DNA of 64,000 bases from Streptomyces sp. NRRL S-455 (GTDB lineage Bacteria; Actinomycetota; Actinomycetes; Streptomycetales; Streptomycetaceae). Position numbers and translations under genes: made by a program. Below are positions 1 to 8,800 of the stretch, one piece after another. Location of the stretch: positions 248,001-312,000 of the forward strand of contig NZ_JOCT01000013.1 of the NCBI RefSeq assembly GCF_000717875.1, in the 5' to 3' direction. The notes below the pieces were generated by a model. The model ran no database searches and was not told the DNA's origin. It saw only the letters and a program-made list of their open reading frames with translations. Each line of letters starts with the position of its first letter. The stretch's first letter is position 1.

Positions 1-623
1 CGCGGCAGGACGCGGAAGCCGACACCGCCGGCGATCATCGTGGCGGCGCCGATCACCAGGAAGGTGGTCTCCGTGGCACCGGTCTCGGCGAGCTCATCGC
101 CACCGCCCGCGCTCTGGGCCTGCGGGGCCGGGGTGACGTCCGAGCCGGTGTCGGTGAGGGAGGAGGAGCCCTCCTGCTGCGGGGCGGTCCCGCCGTCGGG
201 GTCGGTGACGTTTCCGCCGCCGTTGCCGCCACCGTTGGCATTGCCACCACCGTTGGCGTTGCCGCCACCGTTGCCGCCACCGTTGCCGCCACCGTTGCCG
301 TTGCCCGGGTCGGTCGGCTGGACCGTCGGGTCCTCGGTCGGCTCGGTCGGCTCGTCCGTGGGTTCGGTCGGCTCGTCGGTGGGCTCCTCGGTCGACGGCG
401 GGTCCGTCGGGAGGTCCGTCGGCGGGTCGGTCGGGATGTCGGTCGGCACCGGCGGGGTGGTCGGCGGCGTCGGGACCGGCGACTCCTTGGCGCACAGGAT
501 GCCGAGCAGGCAGTCCTCGGCCTCGGTGGCGGATGCGGCACCCGCGGCGGTCAGCGAGGCGCCTGCGGCGATCACGGCACCGGCCGCTATCCGCGCGACA
601 CGGATCCGCGTCTTCTTCGTCAT
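1..623 (-). CDS. LAETG-motif surface protein, C-terminus cut by window edge
   Basis: This is a secreted, sortase-anchored wall protein; about 207 codons are visible and the stop lies just outside the window. The protein starts MTKKTRIRVARIAAGAVIAA, a signal peptide with an AGAASA-type cleavage site near residue 32. A short segment with two cysteines (DCLLGILC) follows. Next come a Pro/Thr/Asp/Glu stretch of PTD, PTE and EPT repeats and a run of GGGN repeats. Near the C-terminus is LAETG (bases 78-92), then a hydrophobic helix and Arg. LAxTG is the class E sortase signal used by Streptomyces chaplins. A GGGGG ribosome site lies about 10 bases before the ATG. The repeats look like a flexible stalk across the wall. 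No catalytic domain is visible. The opposite strand is also open over this repeat DNA, but only the minus strand gives signal peptide, sorting motif and membrane helix together. Confidence 0.85.
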   Translation of the reverse strand, partial: MTKKTRIRVARIAAGAVIAAGASLTAAGAASATEAEDCLLGILCAKESPVPTPPTTPPVPTDIPTDPPTDLPTDPPSTEEPTDEPTEPTDEPTEPTEDPTVQPTDPGNGNGGGNGGGNGGGNANGGGNANGGGNGGGNVTDPDGGTAPQQEGSSSLTDTGSDVTPAPQAQSAGGGDELAETGATETTFLVIGAATMIAGGVGFRVLP

Positions 624-868
624 GTGGTTGCTACCCCCAGTAGCTCATCGTCATTAGGCATCGCTCGGGGCTGTGCTCTACGGGGACAGCTGTGGTGAAA
701 AGCCCCCCGGTTCACATGCGCCCCAGAGACACGCATGCCGCGCTTTACCCTTCCCATTTTTCAAAGGCACGTCAAGGGCGTTTGCGGGCGCCATGTCCAA
801 CTACGGGGCCAATGCCGGGAGTCTGAGTCTGTGAGTGTGATGTAAAACCCAGACATGCGGGCGCGAAA

Positions 869-903
869 AAGGCAACTGCCGCACCGACGTGGGCAGTTGC
901 CTT
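869..903 (-). terminator. Intrinsic terminator of prfB
   Basis: A perfect 12-bp stem (AAGGCAACTGCC with GGCAGTTGCCTT) and an 11-base loop lie just after the prfB stop. In the minus direction a TTTTT tract overlaps and follows the 3' arm, giving a textbook Rho-independent terminator. Confidence 0.9.
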
Positions 904-912
904 ATCGACAAA

Positions 913-2019
913 TTACTTCTCCTGCTGCTTGCGCCAGCGAATTCCGGCCTCGAGGAACCCGTCGATCTCGCCGTTGAACACGGCCTCCGGGTTGCCGACC
1001 TCGAACTCGGTGCGCAGGTCCTTGACCATCTGGTACGGGTGCAGCACGTAGGAACGCATCTGGTTGCCCCAGGAGTTGCCGCCGTCGCCCTTGAGGGCGT
1101 CCATCTTGGCCTGCTCCTCCTGGCGGCGCCGCTCCAGCAGCTTGGCCTGGAGGACGTTCATGGCGGTGGCCTTGTTCTGGATCTGCGACCGCTCGTTCTG
1201 GCAGGAGACGACGATGCCGGTGGGGATGTGGGTGATGCGCACCGCGGAGTCGGTGGTGTTCACGCCCTGGCCGCCGGGGCCCGAGGACCGGTAGACGTCG
1301 ATCCGCAGGTCGCTCTCGTCGATGTCGACATGGTCGGACTGCTCGACCACGGGCAGGATCTCCACGCCCGCGAAGGAGGTCTGCCGACGGCCCTGGTTGT
1401 CGAAGGGCGAGATGCGCACGAGGCGGTGGGTGCCCTGCTCGACGGAGAGCGTGCCGTACGCGTAGGGCGCCTGGACGGCGAAAGTGGTCGACTTGATGCC
1501 GGCCTCCTCCGCGTACGACGTCTCGTAGATCTCGGTCTTGTAGCCGCGCTGTTCGGCCCAGCGCAGGTACATGCGCTGGAGCTTCTCGGCGAAGTCGGCG
1601 GCGTCGACGCCGCCCGCCTCGGCGCGGATGTTCACCAGGGCCTCACGGGCGTCGTACTCGCCGGACAGGAGGGTGCGGACCTCCATCTCGTCCAGCGCCT
1701 TGCGCACGGCGGCGAGCTCGGACTCGGCCTCGGCGCGGGTGTCCGGGTCGTCCTCCTCCTCGGCCATCTCGAAGAGGACGGCGAGGTCGTCGATACGACC
1801 GCGCAGGGCCTCGGCCTTGCGCACCTCGGCCTGGAGGTGGGACAGCTTGCTGGTGATCTTCTGCGCCTCGTCGGGGTTGTCCCACAGGGACGGCGCGGCC
1901 GCCTGCTCCTCGAGCACGGCGATGTCTGCCCTCAGCTTCTCGAGGTCCAGAACGGCCTCGATCGACTCCATGGTCGAGGAGAGGGACTTGAGCTCTTCGG
2001 ATACATCGACGACTGCCAC
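913..2019 (-). CDS. prfB: Peptide chain release factor 2 (RF2)
   Basis: RF2 recognises UGA and UAA stop codons in the ribosome A site and triggers peptidyl-tRNA hydrolysis. The 368-residue protein has the RF2 stop-recognition tripeptide SPF (in [11 protein letters not shown]) and the catalytic GGQ loop ([18 protein letters not shown]). The N-terminal helical domain runs continuously, with no in-frame UGA and frameshift site of the kind that autoregulates E. coli prfB. Start is ATG at 2019. The upstream 348-bp gap to pkaB should hold its promoter, and a strong terminator follows the gene. Family assignment is essentially certain. Confidence 0.97.
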   Translation of the reverse strand: MAVVDVSEELKSLSSTMESIEAVLDLEKLRADIAVLEEQAAAPSLWDNPDEAQKITSKLSHLQAEVRKAEALRGRIDDLAVLFEMAEEEDDPDTRAEAESELAAVRKALDEMEVRTLLSGEYDAREALVNIRAEAGGVDAADFAEKLQRMYLRWAEQRGYKTEIYETSYAEEAGIKSTTFAVQAPYAYGTLSVEQGTHRLVRISPFDNQGRRQTSFAGVEILPVVEQSDHVDIDESDLRIDVYRSSGPGGQGVNTTDSAVRITHIPTGIVVSCQNERSQIQNKATAMNVLQAKLLERRRQEEQAKMDALKGDGGNSWGNQMRSYVLHPYQMVKDLRTEFEVGNPEAVFNGEIDGFLEAGIRWRKQQEK

Positions 2020-2367
2020 GCCCTCCAGCGTAACGGCTCCGCCCGGCGGCCAGCGCCGGGCCGCCGCGGCGGGCTTTGAAGGCGCGGGCCCCCGGGTGCC
2101 CCCTCCGGGGCTCCGGCGCGCCCCAGGGGGCGAGGCGAGTGCGGGGCGGAACGCCGGGCGTCCCGGCGCCGGCCCGGCGCCGGCGGACGGAACCGGACAG
2201 CGACCGCGGCCGCCGCCCCGCGTTCACGTGCGCCCGCTCACTCGACCACACCCACCGACCGGCCCGCGCGTGGACCGCGAAAGCCCGACCGCCACCCGCC
2301 GACCGGCCCACGCGTGGACCGCGAAAGCCCGACCGCCACCCGCCGACCGACCCGCGCGTGCGCAGGG
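2020..2367. other. 348-bp gap between pkaB and prfB
   Basis: This stretch separates the pkaB stop from the prfB start, both on the minus strand. The half next to prfB is very GC-rich and should contain the prfB promoter, though I could not pick convincing -35/-10 boxes. The half next to pkaB holds a 44-bp tandem repeat, described separately. No coding sequence with protein-like features was seen. Confidence 0.6.
2257..2360. repeat. 44-bp tandem repeat, about 2.4 copies
   Basis: Unit 1 is 2257-2300 and unit 2 is 2301-2344. They differ at one base (gaccggcccG versus gaccggcccA). A third partial unit follows at 2345 to about 2360, then decays. The array lies between the pkaB stop and the prfB promoter region and is not in a recognised gene. 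Confidence 0.9.
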
Positions 2368-3615
2368 TCAGGGGGACTGCGGGGCCGAGTTCTTCGTGTC
2401 CTGGGGTGGGGTGTCCGCGTCGTCGCCCGAGGTGGACAGCCACGCTCCGACGCCGAGGGCCGCGGCCAGGACGACCGCGCCCACTCCCAGGGCCACGCGG
2501 CGCCGCCGGACGGCGGCGCGGTTGCGGGCCGAGCCCGGCCGGGGCGTGCCCGACGCGCGCGGGGCCCGGGCCGTGCCGTGGGCGCCCCCGGCCAGCTCGT
2601 CGGGCGCGGGGACGCGCATGGAGGTGTGGGTGTCCCGGTTGGAGTCGGCCGGTTTCGCGCCCGGCACCAGCGGCACCGCGCCGCGTCGCCGGGCCCGCTC
2701 ACCTGCCGGTGCCGGTCCGGCCGGCCGCTCCTCCCGGTCGGCCTCCTCGGCGGACTCGGTGTCCGGCTCGTCCACCTCCAGCGGCGGCATGCCCTTCAGC
2801 ATCGGCAGCAGCTCGCGCAGCCGCGACCCGAGCTCCGAGGCCCGCAGCCGCGAGGCGGGTGCCTTGGCGAGGCACTGGACGAGCAGCTGCCACAGCTCGT
2901 CCGGGATGCCGGGCAGCGGGACGACCGTCTCCGTGACGTGCCGCCGCAGGACCGCGCCCGGGTGGCCGCCGCCGAACGGGGTGAAGCCCGCCAGCAGCTC
3001 GTAGAGGACGGTGGCGAGCGCGTAGATGTCGACCGACGCGCGCGGGGGCAGGCCCTCGACGATCTCGGGGGCGAGGTAGTCCGGCGTGCCGATGATCTTC
3101 GTGGCCTTGGTCCGGCGCGGGGTGTCGATGAGCTTCGCCACACCGAAGTCGGTGAGCAGCGCGCGGTGGGAGCCGCCGGGGCCGAGCGGGCCCTGCATGT
3201 CCAGGAGGACGTTCTCCGGCTTCACGTCCCGGTGCACGACGCCCGCGGCGTGCGCGGCCGCCAGCCCGTCGGCGATGTCGGCCGCGATGGCGACGGCGGC
3301 CTCGGGCGCGAGGCGCCGGTCCCGGTCCAGCCGGGTCCGCAGGTCCGTGCCCCGGACGAGGTCCATGACCAGGGCCAGGTCGTTGCCGTCCACGACCAGG
3401 TCGCGTACGGACACCACGTGCGGGTGCTCCAGCCCGAGCAGTGCCGTCCGCTCCTGGACGAAGCGGCCGACGAGTTCCTGGTCGGACGCGAGGTCCTCAC
3501 GCAACAGCTTGATGGCGACGGGGCCTTCCGGTCCCTCGCCCAGCCACACCGTGCCGGCACTGCCTCGCCCGAGGATCTGGTGGGCGGTGTACCGGCTGCC
3601 GATCTTCCGTGCCAA
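2368..3615 (-). CDS. pkaB: Membrane Ser/Thr protein kinase PkaB
   Basis: Eukaryotic-type (Hanks) kinase of 415 residues. The catalytic domain fills about residues 9-270: glycine loop GRGSAGTVW, ATP-binding Lys in VAIKLL (K36), catalytic loop HRDVKPENVLL, DFGVAKLID, and a threonine-bearing activation loop ending GTPDYLAPE. A charged linker follows. One transmembrane helix (VALGVGAVVLAAALGVGAWL) lies near residue 370-390, with a short outside tail of roughly 25 residues and no PASTA or other sensor domain. It lies downstream of pkaA on the same strand. Length and position match PkaB of S. coelicolor as I recall it. Substrates are not shown by the sequence; the nearby FHA protein is a plausible partner. 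Confidence 0.93.
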   Translation of the reverse strand: MARKIGSRYTAHQILGRGSAGTVWLGEGPEGPVAIKLLREDLASDQELVGRFVQERTALLGLEHPHVVSVRDLVVDGNDLALVMDLVRGTDLRTRLDRDRRLAPEAAVAIAADIADGLAAAHAAGVVHRDVKPENVLLDMQGPLGPGGSHRALLTDFGVAKLIDTPRRTKATKIIGTPDYLAPEIVEGLPPRASVDIYALATVLYELLAGFTPFGGGHPGAVLRRHVTETVVPLPGIPDELWQLLVQCLAKAPASRLRASELGSRLRELLPMLKGMPPLEVDEPDTESAEEADREERPAGPAPAGERARRRGAVPLVPGAKPADSNRDTHTSMRVPAPDELAGGAHGTARAPRASGTPRPGSARNRAAVRRRRVALGVGAVVLAAALGVGAWLSTSGDDADTPPQDTKNSAPQSP

Positions 3616-3744
3616 GGCTGCTCCTACCGACGCGTGTTGTCGCTAAAACTACGCGTCCGAAGAGCCAACCTTCACCGCCGAGGCGGAAATCACCCGCCAG
3701 GTGTCGACAAATCACCAACACCGTAGGCGGGTTCCGGTCAGATC

Positions 3745-3785
3745 GGTCCCCGGGGCCGACGTGGTGCAAGGCCCCCGAGGGGTCC
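3745..3785 (-). terminator. Probable terminator after pkaA
   Basis: An imperfect GC-rich hairpin directly follows the pkaA stop: GGACCCCTCGGGGGCC pairs with GGCCCCGGGGACC, with a small bulge and a loop of about 12 bases. There is no clear U-tract, as is common in Streptomyces. Confidence 0.6.
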
Positions 3786-5467
3786 TAAGCGCCCCCGCTG
3801 CCGCCCAGCTTCTCGAACCAGCCGGTCACCGTGCCGAACCAGTCGGTGAGCTGGTCCCAGTAGCCCTTGCCGGTGCCGATCCACTCCTGGAGCGGGCTCA
3901 GTTCCCAGATCAGCCAGCCGGCGACGAAGAGGATGACGATCGTGAAGAGGCAGCCCTTCAGACAGCCGAGCCCGGGGATCCGCATCGGGTTGGCGCTGCG
4001 CTGCCGCGGCTGCCGTGGCTCGCGCTGGGGCCGCTGCGGCTGCTGGGGCTGGGGCGGCGGCGCGGGCGGGGCGTAGCGCTGCGGCGGCTGGGGCCGCTGG
4101 GGCTGGGGGGCGTACTGCTGGGGCTGCTGCTGCGGATGGCCGTAGCCGGGCCCGGGCGGGGGTGCCTGGCGGCGCGGGGGCTGCTGCTGCGGCCGGGCGA
4201 CCTGCCGCTGGGGGCGGCGGCGCAGCGGGTCCTCGTTCGGGTCGAGGTACTGGACCTGCGTCTGCTCGTTGCGGTCGCGGGCGGCGCGGAGCTGGTTCTG
4301 CCAGGGGTGCGGGTCCTCGGGTCCGCCCTGGCCCTGCTGGCCCGGGTGGCCGGGTGAGCCCGGCGGGACCGGTGGCATGACGGCGGTCGGGTCGGCCGCG
4401 CCGCGGTTCGGCAGCACGGCGGTGGGGTCGGCGGCGCCCGGGCCGCCGGTGTGCGGCAGGACGCTGGTCGCGCCGTTCGGGTCGTACGAGCCGGCGCCCT
4501 GCGGGAGGACCTGCGTCGGGTCGGCCGCGCCGGACGTGTCCGGCACGGGTGCCGGCGCCGGGTCGGGCATCAGGAGCGCGCCGACGCCCTCGGCGGCGGC
4601 GATCTGCGTGGAGTTCGCGTGCACCCCGATGCCCTCGGCGACGACGCGCAGGCCACGGGCGAGGTTCACGGCGCTGGGCCGCTCGTCGGGGTTCTTGCGC
4701 AGGCAGCGCTCGATGACCGTCCACAGCGGGTCGGGGACCGTGGAGGGGCGGCGCGGCTCGGCGCTGAGGTGCTGGTGCAGCACCTCGAGGGCGGAGCTGC
4801 CGGCGAACGGCGGGCGGCCGGTGACCAGCTCGTACAGCAGGATGCCGGCGCCGTAGATGTCGACGGCGGAGGTCTGCGGGCGGCCCTCGGCGGACTCGGG
4901 GGCGACGTACGCGGGCGTGCCGACGAACTCCTGGGTGCGGGTCAGGCCCGGGGAGTCGGCGAGGCGGGCGATGCCGAAGTCGGTCAGCAGCGGGTGCATC
5001 CGCCCGTCGTACTGCTGGAGCAGCACGTTCGCCGGCTTGAGGTCGCGGTGGACGACGCCGTCGGCGTGGCTGGCGGCGAGCGCGTCGGCGATCTGGGCGG
5101 TGAGCAGCGCCGCCGCGACGGGCGTGAAGGGCCCGTTCTCGCGGAGGTAGCGGTGCAGGTCGGGACCCTCGACGAGGTCCATGACCAGCGCCAGCAGCTC
5201 GCCCTCGACCACCAGGTCACGGACCCGGACGATGTTCGGGTGGGTGAGCCGGAGCAGGACGGAGCGCTCCCGGAGGAACCGCATGACGATGTCCGCGTCG
5301 CTGGCCAGCTCCTCCTTGAGGACCTTGATCGCGACGGTCTCGCCGGGCTGTCCCGGCACGGCCGCCTCGGCGCCCGCGGTCTCGCGCTGGCGGGCTCGCC
5401 AGACGGTGCCCGTGGCGCCGCGTCCGAGCGGCTCCTCGAGCAGGTACTTGCTGCCTACCGGCCGCAC
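3785..5467 (-). CDS. pkaA: Membrane Ser/Thr protein kinase PkaA
   Basis: Hanks-type kinase of 560 residues. Catalytic domain motifs: GRGATGTVW, VAIKVLKEEL, HRDLKPANVLL, DFGIARLAD, and an activation segment with TRTQEFVGTPAYVAPE. From about residue 290 to 500 the protein is low-complexity and rich in Pro, Gln and Ala, a likely interaction arm. A single membrane helix (LFTIVILFVAGWLIW) and a short extracytoplasmic tail end it. Start is GTG at 5467 with GGAG 8 bases upstream; the nearby ATG is out of frame. Transcription diverges from the FHA protein gene. Pairing with pkaB and the overall size match S. coelicolor PkaA as recalled. Confidence 0.93.
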   Translation of the reverse strand: MRPVGSKYLLEEPLGRGATGTVWRARQRETAGAEAAVPGQPGETVAIKVLKEELASDADIVMRFLRERSVLLRLTHPNIVRVRDLVVEGELLALVMDLVEGPDLHRYLRENGPFTPVAAALLTAQIADALAASHADGVVHRDLKPANVLLQQYDGRMHPLLTDFGIARLADSPGLTRTQEFVGTPAYVAPESAEGRPQTSAVDIYGAGILLYELVTGRPPFAGSSALEVLHQHLSAEPRRPSTVPDPLWTVIERCLRKNPDERPSAVNLARGLRVVAEGIGVHANSTQIAAAEGVGALLMPDPAPAPVPDTSGAADPTQVLPQGAGSYDPNGATSVLPHTGGPGAADPTAVLPNRGAADPTAVMPPVPPGSPGHPGQQGQGGPEDPHPWQNQLRAARDRNEQTQVQYLDPNEDPLRRRPQRQVARPQQQPPRRQAPPPGPGYGHPQQQPQQYAPQPQRPQPPQRYAPPAPPPQPQQPQRPQREPRQPRQRSANPMRIPGLGCLKGCLFTIVILFVAGWLIWELSPLQEWIGTGKGYWDQLTDWFGTVTGWFEKLGGSGGA

Positions 5468-5828
5468 GTCATGCGCTCCCTGGTGCTTGCCTTGCCTGCT
5501 GGCCTGTCCGACCCACTGTAGTGCCGTGCGCCCGGGACCGGAGTGTCGTCATTCTGTGGGTCTTACGTATCCGCGCCCGCGCCTGTTCGAAGAAAAGACG
5601 CTCACCTCGGTCTCGTGGTTGCCGAGAGTGAACGTGACAGATCTCAAGTGATCGCGGGTGCGGCATTTCTCAGGCACTTTTACGGGCAGAGCCGACCAAT
5701 CAAGATCACTTGTCCCTGAGCGAGGGGCGCGCTGTCAGTGGCAGGTGCGAGGATGCGTGCAGTACTGGCCGACGTGCTGGGGCGGGGTGGGGGACTCCGC
5801 GCCTGAGCAGAAGGGACCGCTGACGGCG
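5468..5828. promoter_or_regulatory. 361-bp divergent promoter region, pkaA / FHA protein
   Basis: The region separates two divergently transcribed genes, so it should hold both promoters. It contains a 9-bp inverted repeat, CAAGTGATC (5645-5653) and GATCACTTG (5704-5712), with 50 bases between the arms. The sequence around it is more AT-rich than its surroundings. I could not assign -10/-35 boxes with confidence. Confidence 0.5.
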
Positions 5829-8800
5829 ATGCAGATCCGGCTGACCGTCGTAGACCCGCAGGGCCCGACGGTGCCGGGGCGGGACCGCGCCCCACGCAGC
5901 GACGTGCTGGTCACGGCGCCCGCCGGCACGGCGCTCGCGGCGGTGGCCTCGGCGCTCGCCCAGGTGGTCCAGGGCGGCGACGGCTCGGGCTCTCCCGTGC
6001 TGTACGCCGGGGAGCAGCGGCTGGACACCCAGCGGTGCACGCTCGGCGAGCCTCCGCTGACCGACGGCGCCGTGCTGTCCGTGGGCGCTCCGGGCGAGCC
6101 GGAGCCGCATCCGGAACTTGAGGACGCCCCGGCCCAGCTCCAGGTGGTGGCCGGCCCCGACGCCGGCGGCGTCCACCTCCTGCACGGCGGCGAGATCCGC
6201 ATCGGGCGCTCCGCCGACGCCGATGTGCCGCTGGACGACCCCGACGTCTCCCGGTTGCACTGCGCGGTGACGGTCGGCGCGGACGGCCGCGTGTCGGTCG
6301 CCGACCTCGACTCCACGAACGGCACGACGCTGGACGGCACACGGGTGGGCACCCGCCAGGTCCACTTCGCCCCCGGGGCGCTGCTGCGGATCGGCGAATC
6401 GGCCCTGCGGCTGGCTCCCGCCGGGGGGCCGGGTGGCCGGGTGGACACGACACCGGACGGGGAGGGGCACGTCCGCGTGCCGGGCCCCGTCCCCCGCGTC
6501 GGTGGCGCGGAGACGGACGCGCGCGTGCCGGACCCGGCCGCCGCCGGTCCTTCGGGGCCCGCCCGGCACATGTACGGCTCGGTGTCCTGGGGCACGCAGG
6601 GCACCGCGGGCCGTGGATCCGGCGACTCGGCCGTGGTGCCCGGGCAGGGCGGGGCGCCCCGGGTCGAGGGCAGGAGGGTGAGCGCGGCCGCGCAGGCCGC
6701 ACGGGTGGGTGACACCCGCCCAGAGGACAGCGGGGGCCAGGTCCACCCGGGGGGCGGTGGGCGTCCTGGGTCCGCCGGGGGCGGGACACCGTCCGGAACC
6801 GGTGGGCGGGGGCCGTACCCGGAGCCCGCGGAAGGCGAGTCCGGCAGCGGACTCGGGGCCCCGGGGACGCGTGCGTCCCAGGCCCGGGGAGACGCGGCCG
6901 CCGTCGGCTCTCCGGACGACTCGACGCGCTCAGCAGCGCCGGACGGCGAGATCCGGACTCCGCGGCAGCGTGGCGCCGCCGGGGATCCGCCGGCCGTGAC
7001 GTCCCCCTACGGCATCACCAGCACTCCGCAGCGACGCGATGGGACGCAGTCCGGTCTCGGAGCCGGGGACACGCACGCGGTGCACGCCGTGGGCGGGGCG
7101 TTCGGCGGCGGAGGTGAGGACGGCTCCGGTCGGCGGGGCGGAGCAGCGGACGGCCTCGCGGCCGGCGCCGGCAGCCCCGGGCGCCGCGCCGGATCCGACG
7201 GCCGTCCTCCCGGTGCCGACAGCCCCGGACGCCGTGCGGGGACGGACGGCCTCGCTCCCGGTACGGACGGCTCCGGTCGGCGGGGCGGAGCAGCGGACGG
7301 CCTCGCTCCCGGTGCCGGGAGCGGGCGCAAAGGGACGCCCCTCCGGGGCACCGATCTGCCGCAGGGCACGCGCAGGCGGGGCGGGCTCGGGGCGTGGGCG
7401 CGGCGGCTGGCCGGGGGGCGTGGCGAGCAGGACACCGCGCCCGCGCGCGGGGCGTACGAGGACGAGCCGGCCGGGGTCGCGGCGGAGCGGCCGGCCGTCG
7501 CGCCGGCGGTGCCGGAGACCTGGCCGGACCCGGCCGCCGTGCTGCTGACGGCACTGGGGCCGGGGCCCCGGCTGTGGGAGCGCGGACCGGGCCACCCGGA
7601 GGCGCTCGCGGTGCGCCTCGGTACGGCCGACCGTGCGGCGCCGGACGGCTCGGGCCTGTTGCCCGCGGTGCCGGTGACCGCCGGGCTGCGCGAGGTCGGC
7701 GCGCTGGGACTGGCCGGGCCGCGGGCGCGGCTCACCGGGCTGGCCCGTGCCGTGCTGGCCCAGCTCGCCGCGCTGCACTCCCCCGACACGCTGGAGATCG
7801 TCCTGATCGCCGCGGACCGCTCCCGCCCGCTGGAGGAGCGCACCGCCGAGTGGTCCTGGCTGGGCTGGCTGCCGCATGTCCGCCCCGGGCACGGCCAGGA
7901 CTGCCGTCTGCTCCTCGCCCACGACCGTGAACAGGCCGCCGCCCGCACCGACGAGCTCCTCCGCCGTCTGGAGGACGAGCTGGCGGAAGCGGGACCGGCG
8001 GCCGGCGACGCCCCGGCGAGCACCGTCCGGCCCGGTGGAGTTCCCCGCCGTCCCTCCTGGGCCCAGGACGACCCCGCCGCGGATGCGACGGACGGCTTCC
8101 CCGGCCCGTACACCGTCCTGGTCGTGGACGGCGACCCCGGCGGTGCCGGCCTGCGCGACGCCGTGGCGCGGCTCGCGCTGGAGGGCCCCCGGGCCGGTAT
8201 CCACGTGGTGTGTCTGGCCGAGACGGCCGCCGCCTCCCCGGCGTCCCCGGTGACGGAGACCTACGAGGCGGCCTGCTCGGTGTCGCCGACGTTCCGGCAG
8301 TGCGGTGCGGTCGCCCTGCTCAGCGGGGACGTGGCGACAGCCCTGCGGCTGATGCGCGTGGCCCGGGTCGGCGCCGGTTCCGCACCGGCCGGGCCTGTGG
8401 GCCACGGCACGGTCGCCACCGTCGACGCGGTTTCGGCCGCCTGGGCCGAGCGGTTCGGGCGGGCGCTGGCGCCCCTGCGTACGGACGGCGCGTCGAGCGA
8501 GCGGCAGCCGCGCGTCTCCGCACCGCTGCCCCAGGCGGCCCGGCTGCTGGACGAGCTGGGCCTGGCGCGGGCGACCCCGGCGTCACTGATGGCGCGCTGG
8601 GCGGACGCGGCCGACGACAGTGAGGCGCTGGGCGGGCGGGTGCGCGCGGTGCTCGGCGCCGGGCCGCGCGGCCCGGTCTGCGCGGACCTCGTGGCCCAGG
8701 GACCCCATCTGCTGATCGAGGGCCCGCCGGGCAGTGGCCGGACGGAGCTGCTGCGGGCGGTCGTCGCGTCGCTGGCCGCCGCCGAGCGGCCGGATCGCCT

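Noticed and set aside
40..657. Long open frame on the plus strand encoding Pro/Val/Ser-rich repeats
   Set aside because: It is the reverse image of the repeat-rich surface protein. Only the minus strand gives a signal peptide, LAETG motif and membrane helix.
5658..5828. Upstream extension of the FHA protein by 57 codons
   Set aside because: The composition is unlike coding sequence and it runs through the divergent promoter region. The FHA-type N-terminus begins at the ATG at 5829.
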